From: Clostridia bacterium UC5.1-1D2
Lineage (GTDB): Bacteria > Bacillota > Clostridia > Lachnospirales > Lachnospiraceae
Assembly (NCBI GenBank): GCA_001304855.1
Contig: BBZN01000017.1
Span: 1-64,000 of the forward strand
Length of the DNA stretch: 64,000 bases
Direction of reading: 5' to 3'
A program made the position numbers and the translations under genes. The notes below the pieces were generated by a model, which was not told where the DNA came from, ran no database searches, and worked only from the letters and a program-made list of their open reading frames with translations. Below are positions 8,351 through 16,144 of this stretch, in pieces (positions within the stretch are counted from its first letter, which is position 1; each line of letters begins with the position of its first letter).

Positions 8351-8692
8351 CTTGAAGCTTACATACCCGGAGATGCAGATGGTAATCCCATTCCGTTAGC
8401 AAAACAGAGAGTTAATGGGCAAGACATACCTTTACCTGATCCACAAGCAGCAGGTTCTCACACAGTATTAGGAGGAAAAGTAAGCAGTGAAACAGGTGAG
8501 GTGTATAGACTATCAGTTCCTTTCAGGTGATATTGAATTTGACAACTTAATTATACCAGTTAGGGCTGATTGTATCTATAAATTGATAGTGATAACGAGG
8601 TTTGCCATGCCTTACAAACCCGTATAAATACCGACTATGCAGAGTTTTGCTCATGGCTAATATATATTTTAACGGAGGTAATTAAGTTTTGA
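8351..8692 (+). pseudogene. Remnants of toxin C-terminal domains fused to repeat R4 (cassette 5)
   Basis: Bases 8355-8530 encode PGDADGNPIPLAKQRVNGQ, then DPQAAGSHTVLGGKVSSET and GEVYRLSVPF before a TGA. I recognise ADGxPIPLxxQxVNG...HTVLGGKxSSxTGEVYRQ as the start of a polymorphic-toxin domain that normally continues with His-rich sequence. Here it is cut off. A different frame then gives GDIEFDNLIIPVRADCIYK, and a third gives VCHALQTRINTDYAEFCSW to a TGA at 8690-8692, which overlaps the next start. At least two toxin ends seem to have been spliced together. No spike or linker sequence remains upstream. Confidence 0.5.
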
Positions 8693-9070
8693 ATAAGATT
8701 ACAGTTGGTAAATTATTTGAATTATATTTAGATACATTAAAAATGTGTAGCGAGGATACAAAACTCTTACCAGATGATTTGATAGGATACAATATATTTG
8801 AAGAATTTATAATTGGTATAACTTCTTTTTTAGCGCCTGTCAGTTTGGAACGACTGATAGATAATGGTCTAATTGATGAGCAAATTTATAATGATAGTGA
8901 ATATCTTAGAGCTCTTGTATTAGAATTAGATGGAACAGCTGAATGGAATGTCTCATCTTTTAGAAATTCAGAGTCATGGAATGAAATTATAAAATTATCT
9001 GATAAAAATTAAAAAAATTATAGGAGATAAATGGACTGAACAGGATTTATTAAAAATTTATCAGTTATAA
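8689..9070 (+). CDS. Immunity-like protein (cassette 5)
   Basis: TTG start at 8689, chosen because GGAGG lies about 10 bases upstream and the TTG overlaps the preceding toxin stop. The frame gives 107 residues (NKITVGKLFELYLDTLKM to IIKLSDKN) and stops at 9012 after a run of A. The next frame continues IIGDKWTEQDLLKIYQL to 9070, so one indel in the A-run probably splits a protein of about 127 residues. Acidic, soluble, AT-rich; no family named. Followed by repeat R5. Confidence 0.55.
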
Positions 9071-9106
9071 AGTGATAGCTAAAAAGATATTAGGCGCTCA
9101 TCGATT

Positions 9107-9470
9107 TGCCGGGCTTTGCCGGGCAATGTCCTCCGACTGGGTGGTGTCGAGACACCTGCTTCATGGTACATCTTTTTCTAGACGGGGGTTAAAATCAGCA
9201 CACGGGCGGTCACGGTGCGTCACAGGGCTAAGAGAAGGCGGGGAGGAACCACTTGGCGGCATACGACAGCACTGTCCGCCCTGTTTTGCAGGATAAAGCC
9301 GGGAATACGCTAATTAGTGCGGTTGAATCAAAGGATTTCCTTTTTTGAAGCCTGGAAAGGCCTTAAAACTGTTGATTTTAGCGATATCCTCTCTGTCTGG
9401 CGGCATAAGTTTTCCTGGAATGCAGGAACGGGTTTTTCAAAAAACAGAGGCATACAGCATAACAAATCCA
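9107..9470. repeat. Cassette-spacer repeat R5
   Basis: Starts TTGCCGGGCTTTGCCGGGCA, a decayed hairpin, then ATGTCCTCCGACTGGGTGG. It skips much of the first block and rejoins at TTCATGGTACATCTTT, through GGTGCGTCACAGGGCTAAGAG, GTTGAATCAAAGGATTTCC, GGCCTTAAAACTG and GGCATAAGTTTTCCTGGAA, to about 9470. No toxin sequence follows it, only an orphan immunity-like gene. Confidence 0.8.
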
Positions 9471-9502
9471 TATAAACCATAAAAATCGATGGAGGAAGGA
9501 CT

Positions 9503-9820
9503 ATGCAGCTAGAAGAAATTAATATAATAGAAAAATTTGAAAATGAAGGTGAATTAATTAAAGTGGTGGAAGAAATAGGCGATAAAATTACTTTTAAAGG
9601 TTATCAAGAAGAACAAGTGATGGCATTGATTAATGCATTACTAAAGCTGGATTTTTTATCAATGAAATACGAAACACGAGAGGAAGTTTTGAGTATTTTA
9701 TGTGATTCTGTTTCAAATTACAAAATATCTTCAAAAATAAATTGGGATAGTATTTCTAAGGTGGCAGATCGGTTGGAAGATGATTTAAAAGAATATGTTG
9801 ACGAATTTCTACACAATTAA
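9503..9820 (+). CDS. Orphan immunity-like protein (cassette 6)
   Basis: A 105-residue acidic protein with GGAGGAAGG before ATG 9503. It reads LEEINIIEKFENEGELIKVV, then MALINALLKLDFLSMKYETR, VLSILCDSVSNYKIS and a C-terminal EDDLKEYVDEFLHN. The alternating helices look HEAT-like. Similar proteins occur as free-standing immunity genes in Gram-positive toxin arrays (from memory, not checked). No toxin fragment lies between repeat R5 and this gene, so it is an orphan. The gene is intact and has the same low GC as the other immunity genes. Confidence 0.6.
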   Translation: MQLEEINIIEKFENEGELIKVVEEIGDKITFKGYQEEQVMALINALLKLDFLSMKYETREEVLSILCDSVSNYKISSKINWDSISKVADRLEDDLKEYVDEFLHN

Positions 9821-9835
9821 AAAATTCGCTCGTGC

Positions 9836-9962
9836 TCGTCCATCGGTGAACTAACACAAGTCTGCACGTTTTTGACCGCCCGTTCCGTATATCCAAAGGG
9901 GTGGAAATCTGGCTGGAAAACACACTGTTTTCACGCTCTCGGAATTGTGGTAGAATGGAAGA
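9836..9962 (+). promoter_or_regulatory. Duplicated promoter/leader A (partner at 12119)
   Basis: This 127-bp stretch closely resembles 12119-12245; both contain GTCCAT..GATGAACTA-type sequence, a TTTTTGAC block, CCGTAT.TCCA and CTCGGAATTGTGGTAGAATG. The last part is a good sigma-A promoter: TTTTCA, 17-base spacer, TAGAAT just before 9960. The two copies drive unrelated genes (a RibD-type reductase here, DUF3795 there). Confidence 0.6.
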
Positions 9963-10000
9963 TAGCAGAAGGAATCGGAATTTATGGAGACATAGAAACA

Positions 10001-10529
10001 TGAAAAAAATTAGTTTATTTATTGCAATGAGTCTTGACGGATATATTGCAGATAGTAAGGGCGGTGTTGATTGGCTGGCCGGACAGGGTAATGACGATGA
10101 TAACATTGACGCATATTCCGAATTTGTGAAAGATATTGATACTGTAATAATGGGGTGGAATACCTACCATCAAATTGTTACTGAACTTTCACCAAATGAG
10201 TGGGTTTATGATAATGTTACAACCTATGTTGTAACACACAACAAAAAGACATCTTCTGATAAAATTCATTTTACCGGTGAAAGCCCAGTTGAATTGGTAA
10301 AAAACTACGAGAAGAAAATGGTAAAGATGTCTGGATATGTGGTGGTGCAAATCTTATTCAGCAGCTGGTAAGGGAAGATTTGATTGATTGTTATTACATC
10401 ACAGTTATTCCTACAATATTGGGTTCAGGTATTCGGCTTTTTGAAAACGCAGACCATGAAATCAAATTGAGATTACTGAAAACGCAGACATATAATGGAA
10501 TGACAGATTTAATCTATACAAGAAGATAA
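10001..10529 (+). CDS. Dihydrofolate reductase-like protein, RibD C-terminal family (one frameshift)
   Basis: About 175 residues from ATG 10001: MKKISLFIAMSLDGYIA, the family N-terminal strand with SLDGYIAD, then VDTxIMGWNTYHQI-like sequence (TVIMGWNTYHQI) and, after a one-base indel in an A-run near 10315, KDVWICGGANLIQQL, then VIPTILGSGIRLF. The WxxGG and P-x-LGSGxxLF motifs place it in the RibD C-terminal / YyaP-like reductase family that binds NADPH. These stand-alone proteins are often annotated as dihydrofolate reductases, but their substrate is usually unknown. Transcription probably starts from the leader at 9836. No ribosome binding site is clear (GGAGACATAG lies upstream). Confidence 0.8.
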
Positions 10530-10747
10530 CTTCCAGTTCAGCGAAATACACGTACCACGCTCCAAAGCGCTATTGCTAACCAAAAACCAGCGCTCCATAC
10601 AATCAATTCTTTTCCACAGTTTTACATTCTTTTCATCTTCGGGAAACGTCGTAATTCTGGCGCGCAAACAGCCGCCATAATTCTATTTTTTGATACCTCC
10701 TCAGTTTGCCTCTTCAATATAGATGGTTGGCCCAGAAGGGTCTTAAG
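10530..10747. other. Non-coding gap before the YcxB-like gene
   Basis: About 220 bases without a supported gene. It contains GCGCGCAAACAGCCGCC and TTTTTGATACCTCC, but I see no clear hairpin or conserved frame. Confidence 0.4.
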
Positions 10748-10775
10748 TTGTCAAAAAAGCAAACTATGGTAAACT
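10748..10775 (+). promoter_or_regulatory. Sigma-A promoter for the YcxB-like gene
   Basis: TTGTCA at 10748-10753, 16-base spacer, TAAACT at 10770-10775, about 45 bases before the start codon. Confidence 0.5.
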
Positions 10776-10819
10776 GAACACAATGAGCACATAAAAATCA
10801 GATACCAATGGAGAGGAAA

Positions 10820-11314
10820 ATGATGAAAAATGAATACTGTATAACGTGGAAACTGTATCAATCATGGGCGTTTGAAAATCTGCTCAAAGGAGTTCGGCTC
10901 GTATTTCTAATCGTTTGGTCCCTGTTTGGCTTGATTTTACTCTGGTTAGGTCTTTCTGACGGATTTAATATATTTTTCATAATTCTTACCATCTATTGCT
11001 TTCATCGCGCATTTTTAAGGAATTTTTTATTTGTAAAAAGGCAATATCAGCTCCTGGCAAAATCATACGGAAAGGAAAATTGGACCAGGACGATTACGTT
11101 CGAGGATGAATGCATATTATTGACAGAAGGCCCAATGTCCATCCAATACCAATATGCAGACCTTGCGGGGATTCGGGAGAGTGATAATAAAGTATGGTTA
11201 ACTTTTAAGAACAAGACCGTAATCAGGCTCTATAAGAACGCGTTTGTTGACTCTGACTGGGCAGAATGTAAGGCCTTTTTATCAGCCAAACGCCTTGAAG
11301 CAGCCGGAAACTAA
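10820..11314 (+). CDS. YcxB-like membrane protein
   Basis: About 164 residues. ATG 10820 is preferred over the in-frame ATG 10808 because GAGAGG lies 4-9 bases before it. The N-terminal third is cytosolic (CITWKLYQSWAFENLL). Two membrane helices follow (LVFLIVWSLFGLILLWLGL and NIFFIILTIYCFHRAFL), then a C-terminal cytosolic domain with WTRTITFEDECILLTEG and YADLAGIRESDNKVWLTF. This order and the F-x-x-d-x-i...Y-x-d-i-x-x-i pattern fit the YcxB-like family (PF14317), which has no established function. It stands alone between non-coding DNA and a partial toxin-array repeat. Confidence 0.7.
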   Translation: MMKNEYCITWKLYQSWAFENLLKGVRLVFLIVWSLFGLILLWLGLSDGFNIFFIILTIYCFHRAFLRNFLFVKRQYQLLAKSYGKENWTRTITFEDECILLTEGPMSIQYQYADLAGIRESDNKVWLTFKNKTVIRLYKNAFVDSDWAECKAFLSAKRLEAAGN

Positions 11315-11459
11315 ACGTCGAATCATGCAGAGAAAAAAGAGGGCGCTTGATTTCATGCGCCGCTGTTGACAGAGCAGAGCGTATAACACATTGCACTTTG
11401 CTCCGCAAAGTCGTGAGCCCAAAGAGGCGCTGCCCCCTCTGGATTCTCCCACAACAAAA

Positions 11460-11543
11460 CGGCCCAACGAGCCCAAATACCCGGCCTTAAGACTGGCACA
11501 CGGCCGGTCACAGTGCGTCAGAGGGGTAAAAGAATGGCGGGGA
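11460..11543. repeat. Partial cassette-spacer repeat R6, outside the array
   Basis: Matches the core of R1-R5 (CGGCCCAACGAGCC, CCGGCACACGG-type sequence, GGTCACAGTGCGTCAGAGGG, TAAAAGAATGGCGGGGA) but lacks the ends. It lies 1.6 kb beyond the last immunity gene. A separate small hairpin (CTTTGC, TCC, GCAAAG at 11396-11410) precedes it. Confidence 0.65.
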
Positions 11544-11595
11544 ATGGTACAATAGCACACCCTTGTAGCAGGACGGCGTTTTTTCTGTGACACAA

Positions 11596-11640
11596 GAAAA
11601 TAGGGAAATCACCGATTTAACTGGTGATTTCCCTATTTTC
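11596..11640. terminator. Perfect 18-bp inverted repeat, likely bidirectional terminator
   Basis: Left arm GAAAATAGGGAAATCACC at 11596-11613, 9-base loop, right arm at 11623-11640. The arms are exactly complementary. It lies between the end of the plus-strand repeat and the end of the minus-strand Cys-rich gene. Confidence 0.75.
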
Positions 11641-11644
11641 CTTC

Positions 11645-11857
11645 TCAGCAACAGCGTTCTCCCTTCGGAAACCTTCGGGGTTCCGTCGCAGTTGCGGTTT
11701 ATCTGGCAATAATGGGGGCAGCCTCCGCAGGCTTTTCCTCCCACATGCATTCCGCGTTTCCGTGAGTCGTCAATAAGCCAATAGCAGCGCCAATCAGAAC
11801 AAGCACAACGATCATAATAATCCATTCAACTAAACTTATGTTTGTGGGTAATTGCAT
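11645..11857 (-). CDS. FeoB-associated Cys-rich membrane protein (frameshifted)
   Basis: Starts at ATG 11857 with AAAGGAGGT upstream. The first 30 residues form one membrane helix (WIIMIVVLVLIGAAIGLL). In the same frame it ends at 11699, but a shift after GLL leads into RKRGMHVGGKACGGCPHYCQ and INRNCDG. A second shift near the end gives EGERCC and stop at 11645. A single TM helix followed by a CGGCxxxC cluster matches the FeoB-associated Cys-rich (p12-like, PF12669) family linked to ferrous iron uptake. No feoA or feoB is in the window. The two shifts could be assembly errors or decay. Confidence 0.6.
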
Positions 11858-12118
11858 TGGTACCTCCTTTGTGATAACGATTATAGTAATTGTTATCATA
11901 TTACCATATTTATCCTTCTGCGTCAAGTGCGGATCCAGTTAGAAAATATATTTTCGGGATGCACGCTCCATCTATCTTCATGAAGCCTCCGCCTGATGAT
12001 TCATTATGGACAGGCAGCTGTTCAGCTGCTCTATTTGCCGTGTCTTTATGATTATTGCAAACATTTGTTGTCAATGTGCGGGTATCGCTGCGAGGTATTT
12101 AGTTTCGCAGCAAGGCGC

Positions 12119-12245
12119 TGTCCATGGATGAACTATCTCAAGTGTATACTTTTTTGACTGCCTGTGCCGTATGTCCATAAAGTCGGAAATCAGCCCGGCA
12201 AAGAAGATATTTCCACGTACTCGGAATTGTGGTAGAATGAAAGAA
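12119..12245 (+). promoter_or_regulatory. Duplicated promoter/leader B (partner at 9836)
   Basis: Copy of the 9836 leader, ending in TTTCCA, 17-base spacer (CGTACTCGGAATTGTGG) and TAGAAT, about 30 bases before the DUF3795 start. The sequence CTCGGAATTGTGGTAGAATG is identical in the two copies; the upstream part has diverged by many single substitutions. Confidence 0.6.
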
Positions 12246-12272
12246 GCCGTAAGCTGACAAGGAGGGCGAGCC

Positions 12273-12679
12273 ATGAAAATGCCAACAGAAAAAATTGATA
12301 CGGTTATGTTTGCCCCCTGTGGCATGAACTGCTTAGTTTGTTATAAACATTGTTATCATAAAAGCCCTGTGCGGGTTGCTTAAACAGCGATATGGGAAAG
12401 CCGGAACATTGCCGCATATGCAAGATAAAAGATTGTATCAAAGACAAAGGAGGGTCTTACTGTTCTGAATGCCCCGATTATCCCTGCAAGTTGATAAAAA
12501 GCCTTGAAAAAAGCTACAACAAACGGTATCAGGCGAGCCTTATGGAGAATAGCGACTTTGTTCGTCAACAGGGTTTGGAAAAGTTCATGGAACAGCAAAA
12601 AAGGATATACACCTGTCCAAAATGTGGGGGTATCATTTCTATCCATGATAGAGAGTGCAGCGAGTGCAAGAAAGCATGA
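12273..12679 (+). CDS. DUF3795 Cys-rich protein (one frameshift)
   Basis: ATG 12273 with AAGGAGGGCGAG upstream. It opens with MKMPTEKIDTVMFAPCGMNC, the DUF3795 signature, then CYKHCYH. A missing A near 12363 shifts the frame; the rest is GKPEHCRICKIKDCIKDKG, YCSECPDYPCKLIKSLEKSY and a C-terminal zinc-ribbon-like CPKCGG...ECSECKK. The many CxxC pairs suggest bound metal (zinc or an iron-sulfur centre). About 135 residues in total. The function of the family is not established. It is driven by the duplicated leader at 12119. Confidence 0.8.
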
Positions 12680-12705
12680 AATAAGCATAAGAGGGTGTGT
12701 GCGGT

Positions 12706-12990
12706 TTGGCGTTGACAATACAGGAACGCCTATAAGACTTGCATGTGGAGCGTGGGTTGAGGCTGGAATAGCTTGCAGAGCAGACGCAACTTTCCAAGTC
12801 TGCGCTGGGCAGTTATGAAGCGGACGACTTCAGGGATATTAACCACTGTGCCCTTATCAAGCTGGCGAAGTTTTACGGCGTGACCGCCGATTCTCTGTTG
12901 GGGCTGACTGAAACAAAAAATCACCCAAACGCCGATCCTGCAGACCTGCGTTTAAGTGATGAAATGATTGACCTGCTGAAAAGCTGTCCG
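12706..12990 (+). pseudogene. XRE-family HTH regulator remnant with two in-frame stops
   Basis: In one frame from TTG 12706: ALTIQERL, stop, DLHVERGLRLE, stop, LAEQTQLSKSALGSYEADD, INHCALIKLAKFYGVTADS, LLGLTETKNHPNADPADLR, LSDEMIDLLKS. This is the helix-turn-helix domain of XRE regulators that are common in Clostridial integrative elements. The two stops (TAA near 12730 and TAG near 12772) are substitutions, not indels, so this one has truly decayed. The normal C-terminal part is replaced by other sequence from about 12990. Confidence 0.8.
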
Positions 12991-13225
12991 AAGAAGAATA
13001 GCAGTGGTTGAAAAAGATTGCGGAGAAATCGGACTTGCTCATATTCTGTATTTACATTGCATTAGGGATTTCGCTTTTAATCATTGGATTTAAAATTGAC
13101 GTGGATTATTATTCTACAATGATTTTTGCAATGGAATTGGACTGACGCTGGGCAGTATAGTACAGTTTGTACGGCTTTGGCGCAATACAAGACCGAAAAA
13201 TATCAGGAAAAGAATTTCAAAATTA
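12984..13225 (+). pseudogene. Membrane-protein tail remnant fused to the XRE remnant
   Basis: Reads LSEEE, a TAG, then QWLKKIAEKSDLLIFCIYIA, LGISLLIIGFKIDVDYYST and, after a further shift near 13135, a second hydrophobic stretch (GLTLGSIVQFVRLWRN) with a basic tail. Two membrane helices after an LSEEEW-like motif suggest the end of a second HTH protein with a membrane tail. No intact start. It ends against the convergent GGDEF gene. Confidence 0.4.
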
Positions 13226-14383
13226 TTAGCGATTCTGATTCTCCCTTTTATTTTCATACATAATCTGGTCGGCCCGTACAAACGCCTGCTCCACTGCATT
13301 GTTCTCTTCTGCGTTCACAAAAGAATAGCCGCAGGAGAACATGATCTCTGCGGGTGAATCCGATTTCTTCCGCCTTTCCTCCAGTTCCTGAAGCTTTGCT
13401 TTCAGTAGTTCCTCGTCTGCGCCTTCGCAAAGCGCCACAAATTCATCGCCGCCAATGCGATATAAAAAGAAGCGTTTTCCGCAAAATGTTTCGTGTAAAA
13501 GTTCCGCCGCCTTTTTTAGAACCACGTCACCGATATTATGACCGAACAGATCATTGATGTTTTTGAAATGATCCAGATCAAAAACCACCACCGCAATCAT
13601 CATTCCACGGGTACGCATACGTTCCAGTTCGCTCTGCTTTTCCATGTAGGCCATTCGATTTTTACACCCTGTCAGCGCGTCTACATAGGCTTTCTCATAC
13701 CACTTATCCGCTACCTCCAGCAGTTTGCTCTGCTGAAAAAGCTGGCGCGTCTTGCGCGCAGAAGTAATAAATACCCCATAGCAGGAAATCACCACAATGC
13801 AGAACAGCAGATATTGGGGACCATATTCTACCCGCGTAATCAGTGGTTTGGGATATGCGGCAAAGAAAATCAGCGCGATATATATGATTGCCGCAGAGAT
13901 CGCCATCGCACCCCAGCCTGCGTCTGCATATACCAAAAGCTCCCGGTATCGCCCAAAATATGGACTGCCAAGTTTAAAGATGGCGGCGCATAGCAGCAGA
14001 AGTCCTGCCAGCACCACTACTTCCGCTGTTCCGTTTTGTCCCCCGAAAAGAACTCCGACGTAACGGGCCAAAAACGCAAGAATCATGGATATGGTATCCA
14101 CAAAACAAAACGTCAGGAAGAAACGGGCGTCTTTATAAGCGGACAGATACCAGAACAGGAGCATACTTGGAACGGTCATACACAGCATTGATGCGATGGA
14201 GGACGGCACCTGGTACAGATAGGTCGTTACAAAATATCCTGCCAAAATGACCGTACATCCCAAATACATGATAAATTTCTGCGAAAAAGAATCCTGCTTT
14301 AAACTAATCATACGTGTAAAAATCAGCAGATCAAAAAACACCACGCAAATATCAATAAAAACCAATAACAGAGTAATGTCCAT
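13226..14383 (-). CDS. Membrane-bound GGDEF protein (diguanylate cyclase)
   Basis: A 385-residue protein from ATG 14383 (AGGAGGAAGA directly upstream); an earlier in-frame start at 14410 lacks a ribosome site. The N-terminal ~210 residues hold about six or seven membrane helices. After a short linker comes the GGDEF domain: DALTGCKNRMAYME, FDLDHFKNINDLFGHNIGD and the intact active-site motif RIGGDEFVAL. The four residues where an RxxD inhibitory site should sit read GKRF, so product inhibition is probably absent. No EAL or PAS domain. It should make cyclic di-GMP from two GTP at the membrane in response to an unknown signal. No operon partner; the gene is intact. Confidence 0.9.
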   Translation of the reverse strand: MDITLLLVFIDICVVFFDLLIFTRMISLKQDSFSQKFIMYLGCTVILAGYFVTTYLYQVPSSIASMLCMTVPSMLLFWYLSAYKDARFFLTFCFVDTISMILAFLARYVGVLFGGQNGTAEVVVLAGLLLLCAAIFKLGSPYFGRYRELLVYADAGWGAMAISAAIIYIALIFFAAYPKPLITRVEYGPQYLLFCIVVISCYGVFITSARKTRQLFQQSKLLEVADKWYEKAYVDALTGCKNRMAYMEKQSELERMRTRGMMIAVVVFDLDHFKNINDLFGHNIGDVVLKKAAELLHETFCGKRFFLYRIGGDEFVALCEGADEELLKAKLQELEERRKKSDSPAEIMFSCGYSFVNAEENNAVEQAFVRADQIMYENKRENQNR

Positions 14384-14688
14384 TCTTCCTCCTATGCCAT
14401 GAAAAAGCATCTTCCCTTTTACATTGAGAAATGCCTTGGTACTTGTATGATTCTATCTAAAAATCAAAATCTGCACATTTGATTCATGCGGCCTTTGGGT
14501 TGAAACTTATGGGCCATACCGGATATCTCACTCGTATTACGAAGCTCTTTCATTGGCACAGTAACCGGTATAAAATCATCCTCTCCCAATCAATACGATG
14601 ATAGCATAATTATGTCCATTCCGCAATGAAATCACGTTACTTTATTTCAGCAGGACGAAGAGTAACACGAAATTCATCCCCCCTGCAT
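14384..14688. other. Intergenic region upstream of the GGDEF gene
   Basis: About 300 bases, AT-rich, holding the GGDEF promoter region on the minus strand. I see no gene or strong hairpin. Confidence 0.4.
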
Positions 14689-14854
14689 TAGAGCGTGTCT
14701 GAAAATTCATTCCCGCCATTGCACGTCCCGTCACGCCCCGATATATTTGGCCCAAATTCACTTAACGTAGCCCGCTACGCTGCGCTCATTTGGGCCAAAT
14801 CTCCCACAAAGTGGGACGCACATTCGACGGAAAGCAATTTTCAAACACACTCTA
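14689..14854. mobile_element. MITE-like element with 19-bp imperfect terminal inverted repeats
   Basis: 166 bp bounded by TAGAGCGTGTCTGAAAATT on the left and the complement of TAGAGTGTGTTTGAAAATT on the right (16 of 19 match). Inside is a second palindrome around TTTGGCCCAAATTCA...TCATTTGGGCCAAA. No transposase. Related ends occur at 39841-39867 and 56569-56593. Confidence 0.7.
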
Positions 14855-15000
14855 GCGCAACGGAACGAGAGCTTTCCATTGTCTGAAACAGACAAATGCG
14901 GTATAATGTGACTATTCCATTCGCCTTTGGCGAAATCGGCAAATTGGAGCTGCGTTGCGGACTATTGGGAAAATTTGAATTTGTGTAAAGGTGAATTTAT

Positions 15001-15617
15001 TTGAATGAGTATATTGTCAGTTTAGAACGAGAATTTTCTTTGGTGGAAAATGGCTTTAAAGTGGAAGAAAATAGAGCCTTAAGTGATTATAAATCGCATG
15101 ATAATGAATATATCAAAAAATTGGCGTTTTTAGCATACAAATCCGCAGTATATCAAGTAAGAATGTATGCCGTATTTCTTTTTGGGCATCTATCGGAAGA
15201 TGATAATATCTTGGCTTCATGAGAGATATAGTTTCTAGAGATGATAACTGGAGAGTTCAGGAAATATTAGCAAAATCGTTTGATGAATTCTGTAAGAAAA
15301 AAGGATACGAAAACGCCCTTCCAACCATTGATGAATGGTTGAAAAACAGAAATCCTAATACTCGAAGGGCAGTTACAGAAGGTTTGAGAATCTGGACGAG
15401 CAGACCTTATTTCAAGGAGAACCCGGCGGAAGCGATTGAACGGTTAGCTGATTTGAGAGAGGACCCCAGCGAATATGTTAGAAAGTCGGTGGGTAATGCT
15501 TTAAGGGATATAAGCAAAAAATACCCAGAGCTGATTAAGGCCGAACTGGATAGTTGGAATTTGGAAAGCAAAGAAATCAATCAAGTATATAAATTGGCAA
15601 ATAAGTTTGTTAAGTAA
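15001..15617 (+). CDS. HEAT-repeat protein of the DNA alkylation repair (AlkD-like) type (one frameshift)
   Basis: About 205 residues from TTG 15001 (AAAGGTG 8 bases upstream). Reads ENRALSDYKSHDNEYIKKLA, YQVRMYAVFLFGHLS, then after a missing T near 15212 MRDIVSRDDNWRVQEILAKS, NTRRAVTEGLRIWTSRPYF and YVRKSVGNALRDISKKYPEL. The repeated helix pairs with NW-V-E and R-AVTEGLR-W motifs match AlkD/AlkE-type HEAT proteins that bind alkylated DNA bases. It is shorter than full AlkD (about 235 residues), and I cannot confirm the catalytic Asp. A terminator follows. Confidence 0.75.
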
Positions 15618-15654
15618 CAAATTTCGGTTTATCTATCACTTTATCTGTAATAGG

Positions 15655-15702
15655 TCTGTCGGACGACGGCTTTTTTCTTTGCTGCCGTCCGGCAGTTTTA
15701 GT
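15655..15702 (+). terminator. Rho-independent terminator after the HEAT-repeat gene
   Basis: CTGTCGGACGACGGC and GCCGTCCGGCAG form a long stem with two mismatches around a T-rich loop, followed by TTTTAG. Confidence 0.7.
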
Positions 15703-15739
15703 GTTATTTTATTTGATGTAATCTTGTAACGCTTTCGCA

Positions 15740-16143
15740 CGATACGTTAAAAGCGGCATTGTGGTTCAAAGAAATCATGCGCGAGCTGTTTTGCCATGTT
15801 GGAAAAAATGTATGGATTGTGCCGAAGTTACAATCGGTGAACATTCGCTGCTCGGTCCGAATATAGGGATATATGCGGTAAATCACGCAACAGATGCGGA
15901 AGAACGCATTCATGGCGGCTGTTATGGAAAACCAGTTCATATAGGTAAAAGAGTATGGCTTGGCGGTGATGTGAAGATAGTGGCTGGTGTTTCTGTTGGC
16001 GACGACACTATCATTGGAACAGGAAACATTGTAACAAAAATAAACCCGCCGGTGTTATTGCAGCAGGAAATCCCTGCAAGGTAATTAGAAACATTACGGA
16101 ACGGGATAAAACCGATTATATGAAGAAAATGGAGAAAATGTAA
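15740..16143 (+). pseudogene. Sugar O-acetyltransferase remnant (maltose acetyltransferase family)
   Basis: Left-handed beta-helix acetyltransferase lacking its N-terminal third. One frame has LLGPNIGIYAVNHATDAEER, then GKRVWLGGDVKIVAGVSVGD, TIIGTGNIVTK. A shift near 16040 leads to AAGNPCKVIRNIT and the natural stop at 16143. The preceding sequence matches only in pieces (FKEIMRELFCHVGKNVWI in another frame). The missing 5' end and several breaks indicate a remnant. It lies immediately upstream of an intact paralogue, and the two share the NPCxVIR(E/N)IT ending, so it may be a degraded duplicate. Confidence 0.75.
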
Positions 16144-16144
16144 A

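Noticed and set aside
1..9825. CRISPR array, because of regularly recurring repeats
   Set aside because: The repeats are hundreds of bases long, irregularly spaced, and separated by coding cassettes; no cas genes are present.
13538..13993. 151-codon ORF antisense to the GGDEF gene
   Set aside because: Antisense to the intact GGDEF gene, with no ribosome site or domain.
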